Made by a program: the position numbers and the translations under genes. A stretch of DNA of 64,000 nucleotides from Arthrobacter sp. MA-N2 (GTDB lineage Bacteria > Actinomycetota > Actinomycetes > Actinomycetales > Micrococcaceae). The notes under the pieces were generated by a model that was not told where the DNA came from, did no database searches, and saw only the letters and a program-made list of their open reading frames with translations. The stretch spans positions 250,290-314,289 of the forward strand of contig NZ_KI912156.1 of assembly GCF_000517125.1 (NCBI RefSeq). The letters are read 5' to 3'. Of the stretch, positions 52,224-60,924 are shown piece by piece; the stretch's first letter is position 1, and every line of letters begins with the position of its first letter.

Positions 52224-52715
52224 CTAGATCTGCCGCTTCGACGAGATGACCCCGGTGTTGAAGCCAGCCAAGTGAAGGCCGCCATGGAAGCGCGCGTGCT
52301 CGATTTTCACGCAGCGGTCCATCACCACGTTGAGTCCTGCTTCCTGGGCGCTGCGGGCAACCGCCTCGTGCCAGGAACCGAGCTGGAGCCACAGGGTCTT
52401 GGCGTCTGCCGCCACGGCTTCTTCGAGTACCCCCGGAAGATCGTCGTGCTTACGGAAAACGTCCACGATGTCCGGGGACTCGGGCAGCTCGGCCAAGGAA
52501 GCGTACGTGGGCTGGCCCAGGATTTCCTTGACCACCGGGTTCACGAAAAACAGGCGGTACTTGGTGGACGATTTCAGGTAACTTGCCACGAAGTAGCTGG
52601 CACGGGAGGGCTTGTCCGAAGCGCCGACGATCGCGATGGTCTTGGCTTGGCGGAGCAAGTTAAGCCGTTCCGGCGCGGATGGACCTTCCCACGTGCGGAT
52701 TCCGTTGTTGCTCAT
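52224..52715 (-). CDS. CoA-binding domain protein (YccU type)
   Basis: A 163-aa Rossmann-fold CoA-binding protein, like the N-terminal domain of succinyl-CoA synthetase alpha. 'IAIVGASDKPSRASYFV' is the nucleotide loop, and the end has 'VMDRCVKIEHARF'. The function of stand-alone members is unknown. Its ATG overlaps the metY stop by 4 bp, so it is last in the acs-sfnG-metY operon. There it may sense or bind acetyl-CoA or CoA. Confidence 0.88.
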   Translation of the reverse strand: MSNNGIRTWEGPSAPERLNLLRQAKTIAIVGASDKPSRASYFVASYLKSSTKYRLFFVNPVVKEILGQPTYASLAELPESPDIVDVFRKHDDLPGVLEEAVAADAKTLWLQLGSWHEAVARSAQEAGLNVVMDRCVKIEHARFHGGLHLAGFNTGVISSKRQI

Positions 52716-54079
52716 GCGCCCGCTCCAATGCTCTGACTGTCCAGGCTGCAGGAATCTGCAGCCTCCCCAAGAACGACGGCGGGTTCCGCCAGGGCATCCT
52801 GTGCTTCCGTGAGTGCCTGGTCCAGATCCCAGAGAATGTCCTCGAGGTCTTCGAGGCCCACCGAAATGCGGACGAGGTCTTCGGGAACACCCGCGGATTC
52901 CAGCTGTTCGGGACTGAGCTGCTGGTGGGTGGTAGATCCGGGATGGATCACAAGGGTCCGGGAATCGCCGACATTGGCCAGATGCGAGGCCAGTTGGAGC
53001 GCCTCGATGAACTTCTGCCCTGCGGCACGGCCGCCCTTGACGCCGAACGAAAAGACCGAGCCTGGTCCCAGCGGCAGGTATTTCTTGGCCCGCTCGAAGT
53101 GCGCATGCGAAGGAAGCCCGGAAAAATTCACATAGGCCACGCGGGGGTCCGCTTCAAGCCATTCAGCCACTGCCTGGGCATTGCGGAGGTGCTCGTCGAG
53201 GCGCTGGGGGAGCGTCTCCACGCCTTGCAGAAGCTGGAACGCCGATTGCGGGGACAGGGCCGGTCCGATGTCGCGCAACTGCTCGCAGCGCAGCTTGGTG
53301 AGGAATCCGTATTCACCGAAGTTCCCCCACCAAGACACGTTGCCGTAGGAAGCAACGGGTTCGGTCATGGTGGGGAATTTGCCGTTGCCCCAATTGAACT
53401 TTCCGCTTTCCACGATGACGCCGCCGAGCGTGGTGCCGTGTCCGCCGAGGAATTTGGTGGCCGAGTGGATCACAATGTCCGCACCGTGTTCGAAGGGCCG
53501 CACGAGGTAGGGCGTGCTCAAGGTGGCGTCCACCACGAGGGGGATCCCGGCGTCGTGCGCCACCTTGGCCAGCCCCTCAAGGTCCTGGACCTCGGAGGAG
53601 GGATTGGCCACCACCTCGACGAAGATCGCTTTGGTGTTCTCGCGCACCGCGGCGGCGTAGTCCGCCGGGTCCGTCCCGGGAACGAACGTGGTGTCCACGC
53701 CGAAGCGGCGCAGCGTGACGTCGAGCTGGGTCACCGTACCGCCGTAGAGCTGGGAGGCGGCCACGATATGGTCCCCCGCCTGGGTCAGCGCCGCGAAGGT
53801 GATGAACTCCGCCGCCATGCCCGAGGACGTCGCCACGGCGCCGATTCCGCCCTCCAGGGACGCGATGCGCTCTTCGAACGCAGCCACGGTGGGGTTGCCG
53901 ATCCGGGAATAGATGTTGCCGTACTTCTGCAGCGCGAAGAGGTTGGCGGCATCCTGGGTGTCCTTGAAGACGAAGGACGTGGTCTGGTAGATCGGCACCG
54001 CGCGGGCGCCGTGCTCGGCGTCGGGAGTCCCGCCGGCGTGCAGGGCGCGGGTGCGGAAGCCGAAACTGCGCTCCGTCAT
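52712..54079 (-). CDS. metY: O-acetylhomoserine sulfhydrylase
   Basis: A 455-aa Cys/Met-metabolism PLP enzyme forming homocysteine from O-acetylhomoserine and sulfide. The Schiff-base lysine is K209 in 'HSATKFLGGHGT'. 'SSGMAAEF' near residue 85 and 'HPGSTTHQQL' near the C terminus are typical of the MetY group. It starts one base into the sfnG stop, so the two are coupled. Context supplies its sulfur (SfnG) and indirectly its acetyl group (Acs). Confidence 0.94.
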   Translation of the reverse strand: MTERSFGFRTRALHAGGTPDAEHGARAVPIYQTTSFVFKDTQDAANLFALQKYGNIYSRIGNPTVAAFEERIASLEGGIGAVATSSGMAAEFITFAALTQAGDHIVAASQLYGGTVTQLDVTLRRFGVDTTFVPGTDPADYAAAVRENTKAIFVEVVANPSSEVQDLEGLAKVAHDAGIPLVVDATLSTPYLVRPFEHGADIVIHSATKFLGGHGTTLGGVIVESGKFNWGNGKFPTMTEPVASYGNVSWWGNFGEYGFLTKLRCEQLRDIGPALSPQSAFQLLQGVETLPQRLDEHLRNAQAVAEWLEADPRVAYVNFSGLPSHAHFERAKKYLPLGPGSVFSFGVKGGRAAGQKFIEALQLASHLANVGDSRTLVIHPGSTTHQQLSPEQLESAGVPEDLVRISVGLEDLEDILWDLDQALTEAQDALAEPAVVLGEAADSCSLDSQSIGAGA

Positions 54080-55287
54080 TACGCGTTCACCAGCTTGGTG
54101 GTTGAGTCGGTCTGTGCCACGGGTGTCCCGGAGAGGTCCAGCTCGACGCCGTTCTTGCGTGCCAGATCAGCCTCCAGTTCCCGGACGATCGGCAGAATAT
54201 CCCGGCCGAAGGCCGCGACCTCCTCCTGGAAATGCAGGTAGCCGGTGAGGAAAAGGTTCACGCCGATCTTTTTGTACTCGACGATCCGTTCCGCGATCTG
54301 CTCCGGGGTGCCGATCAGCTGGGTCTTGAAGCCGTCGTTGTACTGGACCAGATCCTCAAAGCTCGAGTCGGCCCACATGCCCTTGCCGTCCTTCGTGGAA
54401 GCTCCCGCTTCCTGGACCGCGGCGCGGAATCCTTCGACGGCGGGCTTGTGCGCCTTCTCGACGATCTCCCGGAGGGTGTCCCGCGCCTCCTTTTCGGAGT
54501 CGCGCGCGATGACGAAGCCGTTGAGGCCGAAGCGCGGGGCCGGGAGAGCGCCCTCAGTGCCGCGGCGTGTTTCGCCGGATGCCGCGACGACGCCGGCGAT
54601 GTTCTCCTTGAATCCTTCCAAGTCCTTCCCGTTGGAGAAGTACCAGTCCGCAACGCGGCCGGCTGTGGCCTGCGCGGCTGTCGAGTTGCCGCCGAAGAAG
54701 ATCTCCGGGTGGGCGCGCCCGGGCACGTCCACCGGTGCCGGGTTCAGGGTGAAATCGGTGATGTTGTAGTACTTTCCGGACTGGCTGTATTCCTGCTCGG
54801 TCCACAGCCCGCGGAGGACCTTGATGAATTCTTCGGTGCGGACATAGCGTTCGTCATGTTCCAGCCATTCCAGACCGAAATTCGTGAACTCGTTCTTCAG
54901 CCAGCCTGAGACGATGTTGACGGCGGCGCGTCCCTGGGAAATGTGGTCCGCCGTAATGATGTACTTCGCCAGTACCCCGGGATGCCACATGCCCGGGTGG
55001 ACGGCGGCAATGACCTTGAGTCGTTCGGTGGCGGCCAGCAAGGCGAGGCTGAACGACGTCGCCTCATGCTGCTTGTCAGCACCGTACGAGGCTGCATAGC
55101 GCGTTTGGGTCAGTGCGTATTCGAATCCGGAATTCTCCGCGATGCGGGCCAGTTTCTTGTTGTAGTCAAAGTCCCATCCGGTGCGTTGCTCGATGGTGGA
55201 AACCACCAGGCCCCCGGAGACGTTCGGCACCCAGTAGGCGAACTTGAGCGGTTCGGAGAGCCGCGCGACGTTGCTGATCTCGGTCAT
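54079..55287 (-). CDS. sfnG: FMNH2-dependent dimethylsulfone monooxygenase (SfnG type)
   Basis: A 402-aa luciferase-like monooxygenase matching SfnG, which oxidises dimethyl sulfone to methanesulfinate. 'FAYWVPNVSGGLVVSTIEQR' in part is the SfnG opening, and 'GMWHPGVLAKYIITADH', 'NIVSGWLKNEF' and 'FFGGNSTAAQ' follow. It needs a flavin reductase, which is not in the window. Its ATG overlaps the acs stop by 4 bp. A neighbouring alkanesulfonate monooxygenase role is the alternative. Confidence 0.9.
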   Translation of the reverse strand: MTEISNVARLSEPLKFAYWVPNVSGGLVVSTIEQRTGWDFDYNKKLARIAENSGFEYALTQTRYAASYGADKQHEATSFSLALLAATERLKVIAAVHPGMWHPGVLAKYIITADHISQGRAAVNIVSGWLKNEFTNFGLEWLEHDERYVRTEEFIKVLRGLWTEQEYSQSGKYYNITDFTLNPAPVDVPGRAHPEIFFGGNSTAAQATAGRVADWYFSNGKDLEGFKENIAGVVAASGETRRGTEGALPAPRFGLNGFVIARDSEKEARDTLREIVEKAHKPAVEGFRAAVQEAGASTKDGKGMWADSSFEDLVQYNDGFKTQLIGTPEQIAERIVEYKKIGVNLFLTGYLHFQEEVAAFGRDILPIVRELEADLARKNGVELDLSGTPVAQTDSTTKLVNA

Positions 55288-57230
55288 GAATTTTCCTTTA
55301 CTAGGGCCCGCTCGCGCAGGATGTCCTGGATGCCGGCGATCGCCGGTTCGTTCTGGAGTGAGGTTGTATCGCCCAAGGCGGTTCCCTCGAAGAGTTGGGT
55401 GAGCAGCCGGCGCATGATCTTGCCGCTGCGGGTCTTGGGTACGTCAGCCACGACGACGACGTCGCGCGGCTTTGCGATCGGGCCGATCTCTTGGGCCACG
55501 TGGTGACGCAGTTTCGCGGCAACCTCGTGTGAAGCTCCGCCCTTGAGGACTACGAACGCGACGACGGCGTGCCCCGTCTTGGGGTCGGGCACGGGACAGA
55601 CCCCGGCCTCCACGACGTCCGGATGGGACACGAGGGCCGACTCGATCTCGATCGTGGACAACAGGTGACCGGAAACATTGAGGGTGTCGTCCACCCGTCC
55701 GAGGATCCAGATGTCGCCGTCGGAGTCGTATTTCGCTCCGTCGCCGGCAAGGAACCACCCTTGTGCCGCGTACTTGCTCCAGTACGAATCGAAGTAGCGC
55801 CGCGGGTTGCCCCATACGGTCCTCGCGATCGCCGGGCCGGGACGGTCCACCACGATGAAACCGTGGACGCCCGCCGGTACCAAGGCGCCGGCGTCGTCAA
55901 CTACCTTGGCACTGACTCCAGGCAGCGGCCGGGCAGCGCAACCCGGTTTGAAGTCCGTGTCCGTCGGGGCTGGCGAAAGGATGGTGGCGCCGGTTTCCGA
56001 CTGCCACCAGGTGTCGACGACGGGAACGGTGCCGCCGCCAAGGTTCTTGCGGAGCCATCGCCATGCTTCAGGATTGACTGCCTCGCCTACCGTGCCAAGG
56101 AGGCGGATGGACGAGAAATCGTAGGTGTCCGGAACGCCGTCCGGGAACCAGCCCATCAGGGAACGGACCAGCGTGGGCGCCGTGTAGTACTGAGTGACCT
56201 TGTAGCGATCGATGATTTCGAAGTGGCGGCCCGGATGTGGCGTATTGGGCGTGCCTTCGAAAATCACCTGGGTGACGCCATTGGAGAGGGGGCCGTAAAT
56301 CTCGTAGGTGTGCGCTGTGACCCATGCGAGATCGGCGGTGCACCAATGGACGTCGCTGTCCCGCAGTGCCGGATCCGGGTTGCTGAAGAGGTGCTCGAAG
56401 CTCCATGAGGCTTGCGTGAGGTAACCGCCCGAAGTGTGCACGAGGCCCTTTGGCTGACCGGTTGTCCCCGAGGTGTACATGATGAAGAGTGGAGTCTCGG
56501 CGTCGAAGGCTTCAGGCTCGTGCACTTCCGAGGCCGGTTCGACGACGTCGTGCCACCACACATCGCGGCCGGCCACCATGGGGATGGTGTCGAGTTCGTC
56601 GCGGGCAGTGGTGCGGTTGACGACCAGTACCCGCTCGATGGCGTTGTCCCCCGCGACGGCGGCATCCGCGTTTTCCTTGACCTGAACCGCGACGCCTCGC
56701 CGGAACTGACCGTCCGTGGTGACAAGGAGCTTCGCCTGGGTGTCCTCGACGCGGAAGCGCAGGGCCTCTGCGGAGAAACCGCCGAACACGAGCGAATGGA
56801 TGGCTCCGATGCGCGCCACTGCGAGAGTAATGATGATTGTTTCGGGAATCACGGGAAGGTAGATCACAACGCGATCGCCTTTGCCGATGCCGAGTGCCAG
56901 AAGCGCGTTTGCAGCCTTGGAAACCTCGCGCAGGAGCTCTGCGTAAGTGATGGCGCGGCGGTCGCCCGGTTCGCCTTCGAAGTAGAGGGCAACCTTGTCT
57001 CCCCGTCCCGCGGCGACGTGGCGGTCCACACAGTTGTATGCGACGTTTAGCTTTCCGCCGTCAAACCAAGTGATGTCGGGTCCACGGCCTGCGGAAACGT
57101 CGCTTGGCACCCAATTGTGGGCCGTTTCCCAAGGCTTGCCATTCGATCGTTCAGCCCAGTCCAAGCGGAGGGCCTGCGCCTCCCAGAACGCCACAAAATC
57201 GTCCGTGACTTCATCACGTTGCTGGGACAT
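55284..57230 (-). CDS. acs: Acetyl-CoA synthetase
   Basis: A 648-aa AMP-forming acetate-CoA ligase. 'YTSGTTGQPKGLVH' is the P-loop-like motif, and 'DTWWQSETGA' and 'GRVDDTLNVSGH' mark the acetate pocket and hinge. K604 in 'RSGKIMRR' is the lysine acetylated by Pat in other bacteria. The start is ATG 57230 (MSQQRDE). It leads an operon with sfnG, metY and a CoA-binding protein. Upstream, CGCTGGTT occurs twice (57304-57311 and 57347-57354), possible regulator sites. Confidence 0.96.
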   Translation of the reverse strand: MSQQRDEVTDDFVAFWEAQALRLDWAERSNGKPWETAHNWVPSDVSAGRGPDITWFDGGKLNVAYNCVDRHVAAGRGDKVALYFEGEPGDRRAITYAELLREVSKAANALLALGIGKGDRVVIYLPVIPETIIITLAVARIGAIHSLVFGGFSAEALRFRVEDTQAKLLVTTDGQFRRGVAVQVKENADAAVAGDNAIERVLVVNRTTARDELDTIPMVAGRDVWWHDVVEPASEVHEPEAFDAETPLFIMYTSGTTGQPKGLVHTSGGYLTQASWSFEHLFSNPDPALRDSDVHWCTADLAWVTAHTYEIYGPLSNGVTQVIFEGTPNTPHPGRHFEIIDRYKVTQYYTAPTLVRSLMGWFPDGVPDTYDFSSIRLLGTVGEAVNPEAWRWLRKNLGGGTVPVVDTWWQSETGATILSPAPTDTDFKPGCAARPLPGVSAKVVDDAGALVPAGVHGFIVVDRPGPAIARTVWGNPRRYFDSYWSKYAAQGWFLAGDGAKYDSDGDIWILGRVDDTLNVSGHLLSTIEIESALVSHPDVVEAGVCPVPDPKTGHAVVAFVVLKGGASHEVAAKLRHHVAQEIGPIAKPRDVVVVADVPKTRSGKIMRRLLTQLFEGTALGDTTSLQNEPAIAGIQDILRERALVKENS

Positions 57231-57519
57231 AGCAATACTCCATCGTTTCCTGGCTTGGCACCTTCGGCGCACGCGGACTGGGTAGCTCGCCCGGCTGGCG
57301 AAACGCTGGTTACGGTCTCATCGATCCGGCCTCTTTTGGCCGAATTCGCTGGTTCATTCAACTAAAACGGATCTCGGCGTCGACTCAAAATATGCCATTC
57401 TTGCAGCGTAATATTCCGCAAGACGCCCGACGCAAGCTGTTCCTCAGTTGAAAATTCGGACTCGTTCAGGAGCGGGCAGATCTTCGCTCAGGTACTGGCA
57501 CCATCCGGCGAGGAGTCAG

Positions 57520-58059
57520 CTAGGTGGTGGTGTTGCCCGGAGACGGCTCAGTATGAGCCAGTTGGGCGGTCATTTGATCGGTCCAGGCGTCGATGGCGGC
57601 CCAATCCCGGAGGTCGCCGAAGCGTCCGCCGCTCAGGTGAAACAAGGCGCGGAGCGGCGCCGGCATCTGGCTGGGCCGGTAGACACCGGAGAAGACTCTG
57701 TGGGCTCGAAGCGGTACTTCTTTGGACAGGACCCGCGCAATCCGTTCCTGCTGGAAGGCCGCTGCGCGCTTGCGGAAAGGCTTTGGCAGGGCGTCAGCCA
57801 TTCCAACGCTGAAAGCCCAGACGGGTCGCGTGGCCAGCCCCGGCGCATGACGTCTCACGAACAGTGACGCCTCGGGCAGCCATGCCTGATTGTGGATGGC
57901 ACTGCCGATGACTACGGCCTCGTATCCAGTCACGGACTCAATCTCCGCCACGGCTCGGCACTCGACGTCGTCCAGCACCCCCGCCATCCGGGAGGCTACA
58001 TGTTGAGCGATCTCCTTGGTGGAGCCCAGCGCACTCGCATATGCAACAAGAACCGTCAT
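57520..58059 (-). CDS. Flavodoxin-domain protein
   Basis: A 179-aa protein of the flavodoxin_5 family (HemG/menaquinone-dependent protoporphyrinogen oxidase-like). 'VAYASALGSTKEIAQHVA' is the FMN phosphate loop, and 'AVVIGSAIHNQAWLPEA' and 'VWAFSVGMADAL' line the isoalloxazine pocket. The start is ATG 58059 with GGGAGGG upstream; the longer open frame is non-homologous. A redox protein of unknown partner, on the same strand as pobA but 94 bp away. Confidence 0.87.
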   Translation of the reverse strand: MTVLVAYASALGSTKEIAQHVASRMAGVLDDVECRAVAEIESVTGYEAVVIGSAIHNQAWLPEASLFVRRHAPGLATRPVWAFSVGMADALPKPFRKRAAAFQQERIARVLSKEVPLRAHRVFSGVYRPSQMPAPLRALFHLSGGRFGDLRDWAAIDAWTDQMTAQLAHTEPSPGNTTT

Positions 58060-58153
58060 TTGAAGCCCTCCCTTTTCGTCCTTAGTCTGACGGATAGTGG
58101 TCCGCTGGCACCGTGCCATAGGTCCCGGTGCCAGCGAGAGCTTCAGGATGCGG

Positions 58154-59341
58154 TTACTTTTCGCCCGGCCACCCGGTGTACGACTCGGCCAGGTACGCGC
58201 GGGCATGTCGGGAAGACACCACGGAGTGGAGTTCGCCAAGCTGGCGGGCACGTCCGAAGTCGTCCGAACCGGGAACAGTGTGCAGCATGGAAGTCATCCA
58301 GTAGGAGAAGTGCTGAGCCTTCCAAACGCGTTCGAGTGCACGGTCGCTATAGGATTCCAGCAGAGCGGTGGAACCGTTCGAGTAGAAGGACTCCAGGCCT
58401 TCGAAGAGCACCTTGACGTCGTGCAGGGCCAAATTGAGACCCTTGGCGCCCGTCGGCGGGACGGTGTGGGCGGCGTCTCCGGCCAGGAACATGTTCCCGT
58501 AGCGCATCGGGGTGTGGACGAAGCTGCGGAACGGCAGGACCATCTTTTCGAGGACCGGTCCTTCCTTGAGCTCAAAGCCGTTTCCGTTGACGCGCTTGCG
58601 GAATTCGGACCAGATGCGCTCATCGTCCCAATCGGCCACGTTTTCCTTGGGGTCGCACTGGAAGTACATGCGCTGCACGCTCTCCGTGCGCTGGCTGATC
58701 AGCGCGAAGCCGTGCTCCGAATTGGCGTAGATCAGTTCGTCGGAGCTGCGGGGAGCCTGGGCCAGGATGCCGAACCAGGCGAAGGGGTATTCGTGGAAGT
58801 ACCATTTGCGGTTGGCTTCCGGGATCTGGAAGCGGCAGTGGCTGCGGGAACCGTCGGCGCCCACCAGGAAGTCCGCCTGGATCTCGAATTCCTGGCCCTC
58901 GGCGTCGGTGAACCAGACTTTGGGTTTGCCTTCGAGGTCGTGAATGGTGGTGTTCGTGACGCTGTAGCGGACGTCACCGCCGTCGTCCTTGCGCCGTGCA
59001 GCGAGGTCGAGGAAGACATCCGTCTGCGGGTACAGCCAGACCGATTCCCCCACAAGCCCCTTGAAGTCGATCCGGTGGCTTTCGCCGTTGAAGCGCAGTT
59101 CGATGCCATCGTGCCTGTCTCCGTCGCGCAGCACGCGGTCAGATACTCCGCTGTCCACGAGCAGGTTCACCGAACCGTGTTCCAGGATGCCTGCGCGGAC
59201 TGTTTCGGCGATTTCCTGATGGCTGCGGATTTCGATGACGGTGGATTCGATCCCTGACTTCGCCAGCAGGTGGGAAAGCATGAGGCCGGCAGGGCCTGCA
59301 CCCATGATGGCCACTTGGGTGGTGATGATTTTGCGTGCCAT
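58154..59341 (-). CDS. pobA: 4-hydroxybenzoate 3-monooxygenase
   Basis: A 395-aa FAD monooxygenase converting 4-hydroxybenzoate to protocatechuate. 'MGAGPAGLMLSHLLA' binds FAD ADP. 'LVGADGSRSHCR' is the DG motif. 'GDAAHTVPPTGAKGLNLALHD' in part binds the ribityl chain. The substrate region 'YTNANSE'-equivalent reads 'IYANSEHGFAL'. Length matches PobA. A 15-bp palindrome and an IclR gene lie upstream. Together with mobA it funnels hydroxybenzoates to protocatechuate; pca genes are not in the window. Confidence 0.96.
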   Translation of the reverse strand: MARKIITTQVAIMGAGPAGLMLSHLLAKSGIESTVIEIRSHQEIAETVRAGILEHGSVNLLVDSGVSDRVLRDGDRHDGIELRFNGESHRIDFKGLVGESVWLYPQTDVFLDLAARRKDDGGDVRYSVTNTTIHDLEGKPKVWFTDAEGQEFEIQADFLVGADGSRSHCRFQIPEANRKWYFHEYPFAWFGILAQAPRSSDELIYANSEHGFALISQRTESVQRMYFQCDPKENVADWDDERIWSEFRKRVNGNGFELKEGPVLEKMVLPFRSFVHTPMRYGNMFLAGDAAHTVPPTGAKGLNLALHDVKVLFEGLESFYSNGSTALLESYSDRALERVWKAQHFSYWMTSMLHTVPGSDDFGRARQLGELHSVVSSRHARAYLAESYTGWPGEK

Positions 59342-59443
59342 TAGTGTGTTCCTCGCTTCATTGCGGAACCGCGGCTGAAGGGCTGCGGTTGGGATGTCCT
59401 GAAGTTCAGTGTGACCCGCACCGCAGGGTCGGCGTTAGTCGAA

Positions 59444-59458
59444 TTCCGTTCAACGGAA
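59444..59458. promoter_or_regulatory. IclR-type operator upstream of pobA
   Basis: TTCCGTT-C-AACGGAA is a perfect 15-bp palindrome, 103 bp upstream of the pobA start and just past the iclR stop. Size and base pattern fit IclR-family (PobR/PcaU) sites. Confidence 0.6.
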
Positions 59459-59464
59459 ACGAGT

Positions 59465-60229
59465 TCAGAGTTTCCGCTGCTCGTTGAGCTGTTCCTTGAG
59501 CTGCCGTCCGATGCCGCGTGCCGCAGTCTGCAGTGCCGGCACCAGCGCCTGCAGTCGCATCTCAGCGAGGGGAACCACGACGCCGAGTGCCGCCACCGTA
59601 CGCCTCTTGCCATCTACCACCGGCACCGCAATGCCCCAAGTATCCGGGTCCACCACGCCGGCGAGCTGGGCGTACCCCTGCTGGGCGGTTTCGGCCAGCA
59701 GATGACGGACGACGTCGGTCGCCACCTTTCCGGCAGGGTCGCCGAATTGCGTGAGGTACTCGGCCTGCAGCTCTCGGGGCTGGTTCGCCATCAGCGCCAG
59801 CCCGGCGGAAGAGATGTGGACAGGCATGCGGCCGGCCACCCGGGCCCGGTTGGCCACGGATCCCCGGCGGGAGAGCCGCTCCACGAACAGCGCCTCCCAC
59901 CCGTCGAGCACTGCGAGGTTCACATTCTGGTTCAGGACCTGCTGGATGTCCTCCATGAACGGCAAGGCGGCTTGACGAAGGGCCAGAGTGGGCGAATTCC
60001 GGTTGACGAGCTCCCATAAACGCAATCCCAGGCGGACATGTCCACCTGGGGACAGATCCAGGAGCCCGTGCTCGGCGAGCTGCCGGACCAAACGGTGGGC
60101 GCTTGTGAGCGGCAAGCCCGTGGCCCCTGCGAGTTCAGAAAGCTGCAAGGAGGTAGTGCCTTCGGGGAAGGCTTCTATGATCCGGACGATGCGGTCCACC
60201 ACCGAATCTCCGGATGCCGAGTTCGCCAC
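59465..60229 (-). CDS. IclR-family regulator (probable pobA activator)
   Basis: A 254-aa IclR regulator: N-terminal winged helix (residues about 5-70, 'TSLQLSELAGATGLPLTSAHRL' in part) and C-terminal effector domain ('ISSAGLALMANQPRELQ', 'GVVDPDTWGIAVPVVDG'). Actinobacterial pobA is commonly governed by such a gene (PobR). The start is GTG 60229, with only a weak GGTGAAG site. It lies upstream of pobA on the same strand, 123 bp away. Confidence 0.9.
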   Translation of the reverse strand: MANSASGDSVVDRIVRIIEAFPEGTTSLQLSELAGATGLPLTSAHRLVRQLAEHGLLDLSPGGHVRLGLRLWELVNRNSPTLALRQAALPFMEDIQQVLNQNVNLAVLDGWEALFVERLSRRGSVANRARVAGRMPVHISSAGLALMANQPRELQAEYLTQFGDPAGKVATDVVRHLLAETAQQGYAQLAGVVDPDTWGIAVPVVDGKRRTVAALGVVVPLAEMRLQALVPALQTAARGIGRQLKEQLNEQRKL

Positions 60230-60276
60230 TGCGCTTCACCACTTCCCACCGATTCCATTGAATGGTGGGCTCCAGT

Positions 60277-60840
60277 TTACAGCGGTTCTGAGGGATCCCC
60301 CGTGGCATCTTTGACTTCCCGTCGCGAGATTTCCGTGCCAATGGTGTCGTATTGCGCCCGTAGTTCCGGAGTGCCAAAGGTTGTGGGCTGGTCCAAGAGG
60401 CCAAAGACGAAGTCGCTGGCTGCGAAGAGTTCATCATCGGAGTACTTGTCCAGCGGCCCGAATCCTCCGGCATCGATCGAGGCGGAGAAGTCGCCGGTGA
60501 GCGCCATGGACTTCGACCCCGCCGCGGCCTCGTTTGAGAGGACGGAAGGCCGCGCCATGAATTCCAGCGAAACCCCGGACCCCGTGGAGAGGCCCCCTTC
60601 GGTAGCGCCGCCGTCGATCGCGTTGAGGTCGTTGCGAAGTCCCGCCAAGGCCTGCGATTCCACAAGCGTGGCGTGGGAGAAACCCACCCTGATGTGGGAA
60701 GTGATGCCCATTCGCCGGATACGGCGGACGATGTACACGAGTGCGGGGCGGGAATCCTGGTTCAGGCTCCCCCGCACGTCGATCTCGACGGCATCCGTTG
60801 AAACATCGAATTTTACGAGGGCGTGCAATTTTCGGTCCAT
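60277..60840 (-). CDS. STAS-like domain protein, unknown function
   Basis: A 187-aa protein. The first 75 residues read like an anti-sigma-antagonist/STAS fold ('VKFDVSTDAVEIDVRGSLNQDSR', then 'IRRMGITSHIRVGFSHATLVE'), with Ser near the place where STAS proteins are phosphorylated. The remaining half is low-complexity and unfamiliar, with a charged tail. No anti-sigma factor adjoins. GGAG precedes the ATG by 5 bp. The IS element begins 84 bp upstream of this start and may have replaced part of its promoter. The family call is tentative. Confidence 0.6.
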   Translation of the reverse strand: MDRKLHALVKFDVSTDAVEIDVRGSLNQDSRPALVYIVRRIRRMGITSHIRVGFSHATLVESQALAGLRNDLNAIDGGATEGGLSTGSGVSLEFMARPSVLSNEAAAGSKSMALTGDFSASIDAGGFGPLDKYSDDELFAASDFVFGLLDQPTTFGTPELRAQYDTIGTEISRREVKDATGDPSEPL

Positions 60841-60924
60841 AGGTACTCCAAATAAGGGTGTCTATGGCCGACGGCTCAACCTCAAGAAGGCTATCTCCTG
60901 ACGCGCGCTTGCACAACCCGCCGC

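Noticed and set aside
52679..54241. 520-codon open frame opposite metY
   Set aside because: Shadow; crosses into sfnG on the other strand.
57231..57447. SAM or cobalamin riboswitch before acs-sfnG-metY
   Set aside because: A few bases (AAGGTGCCAAGCCAGG on the minus strand) look like riboswitch pieces, but the paired helices and conserved core of SAM-I/IV or cobalamin elements could not be assembled.
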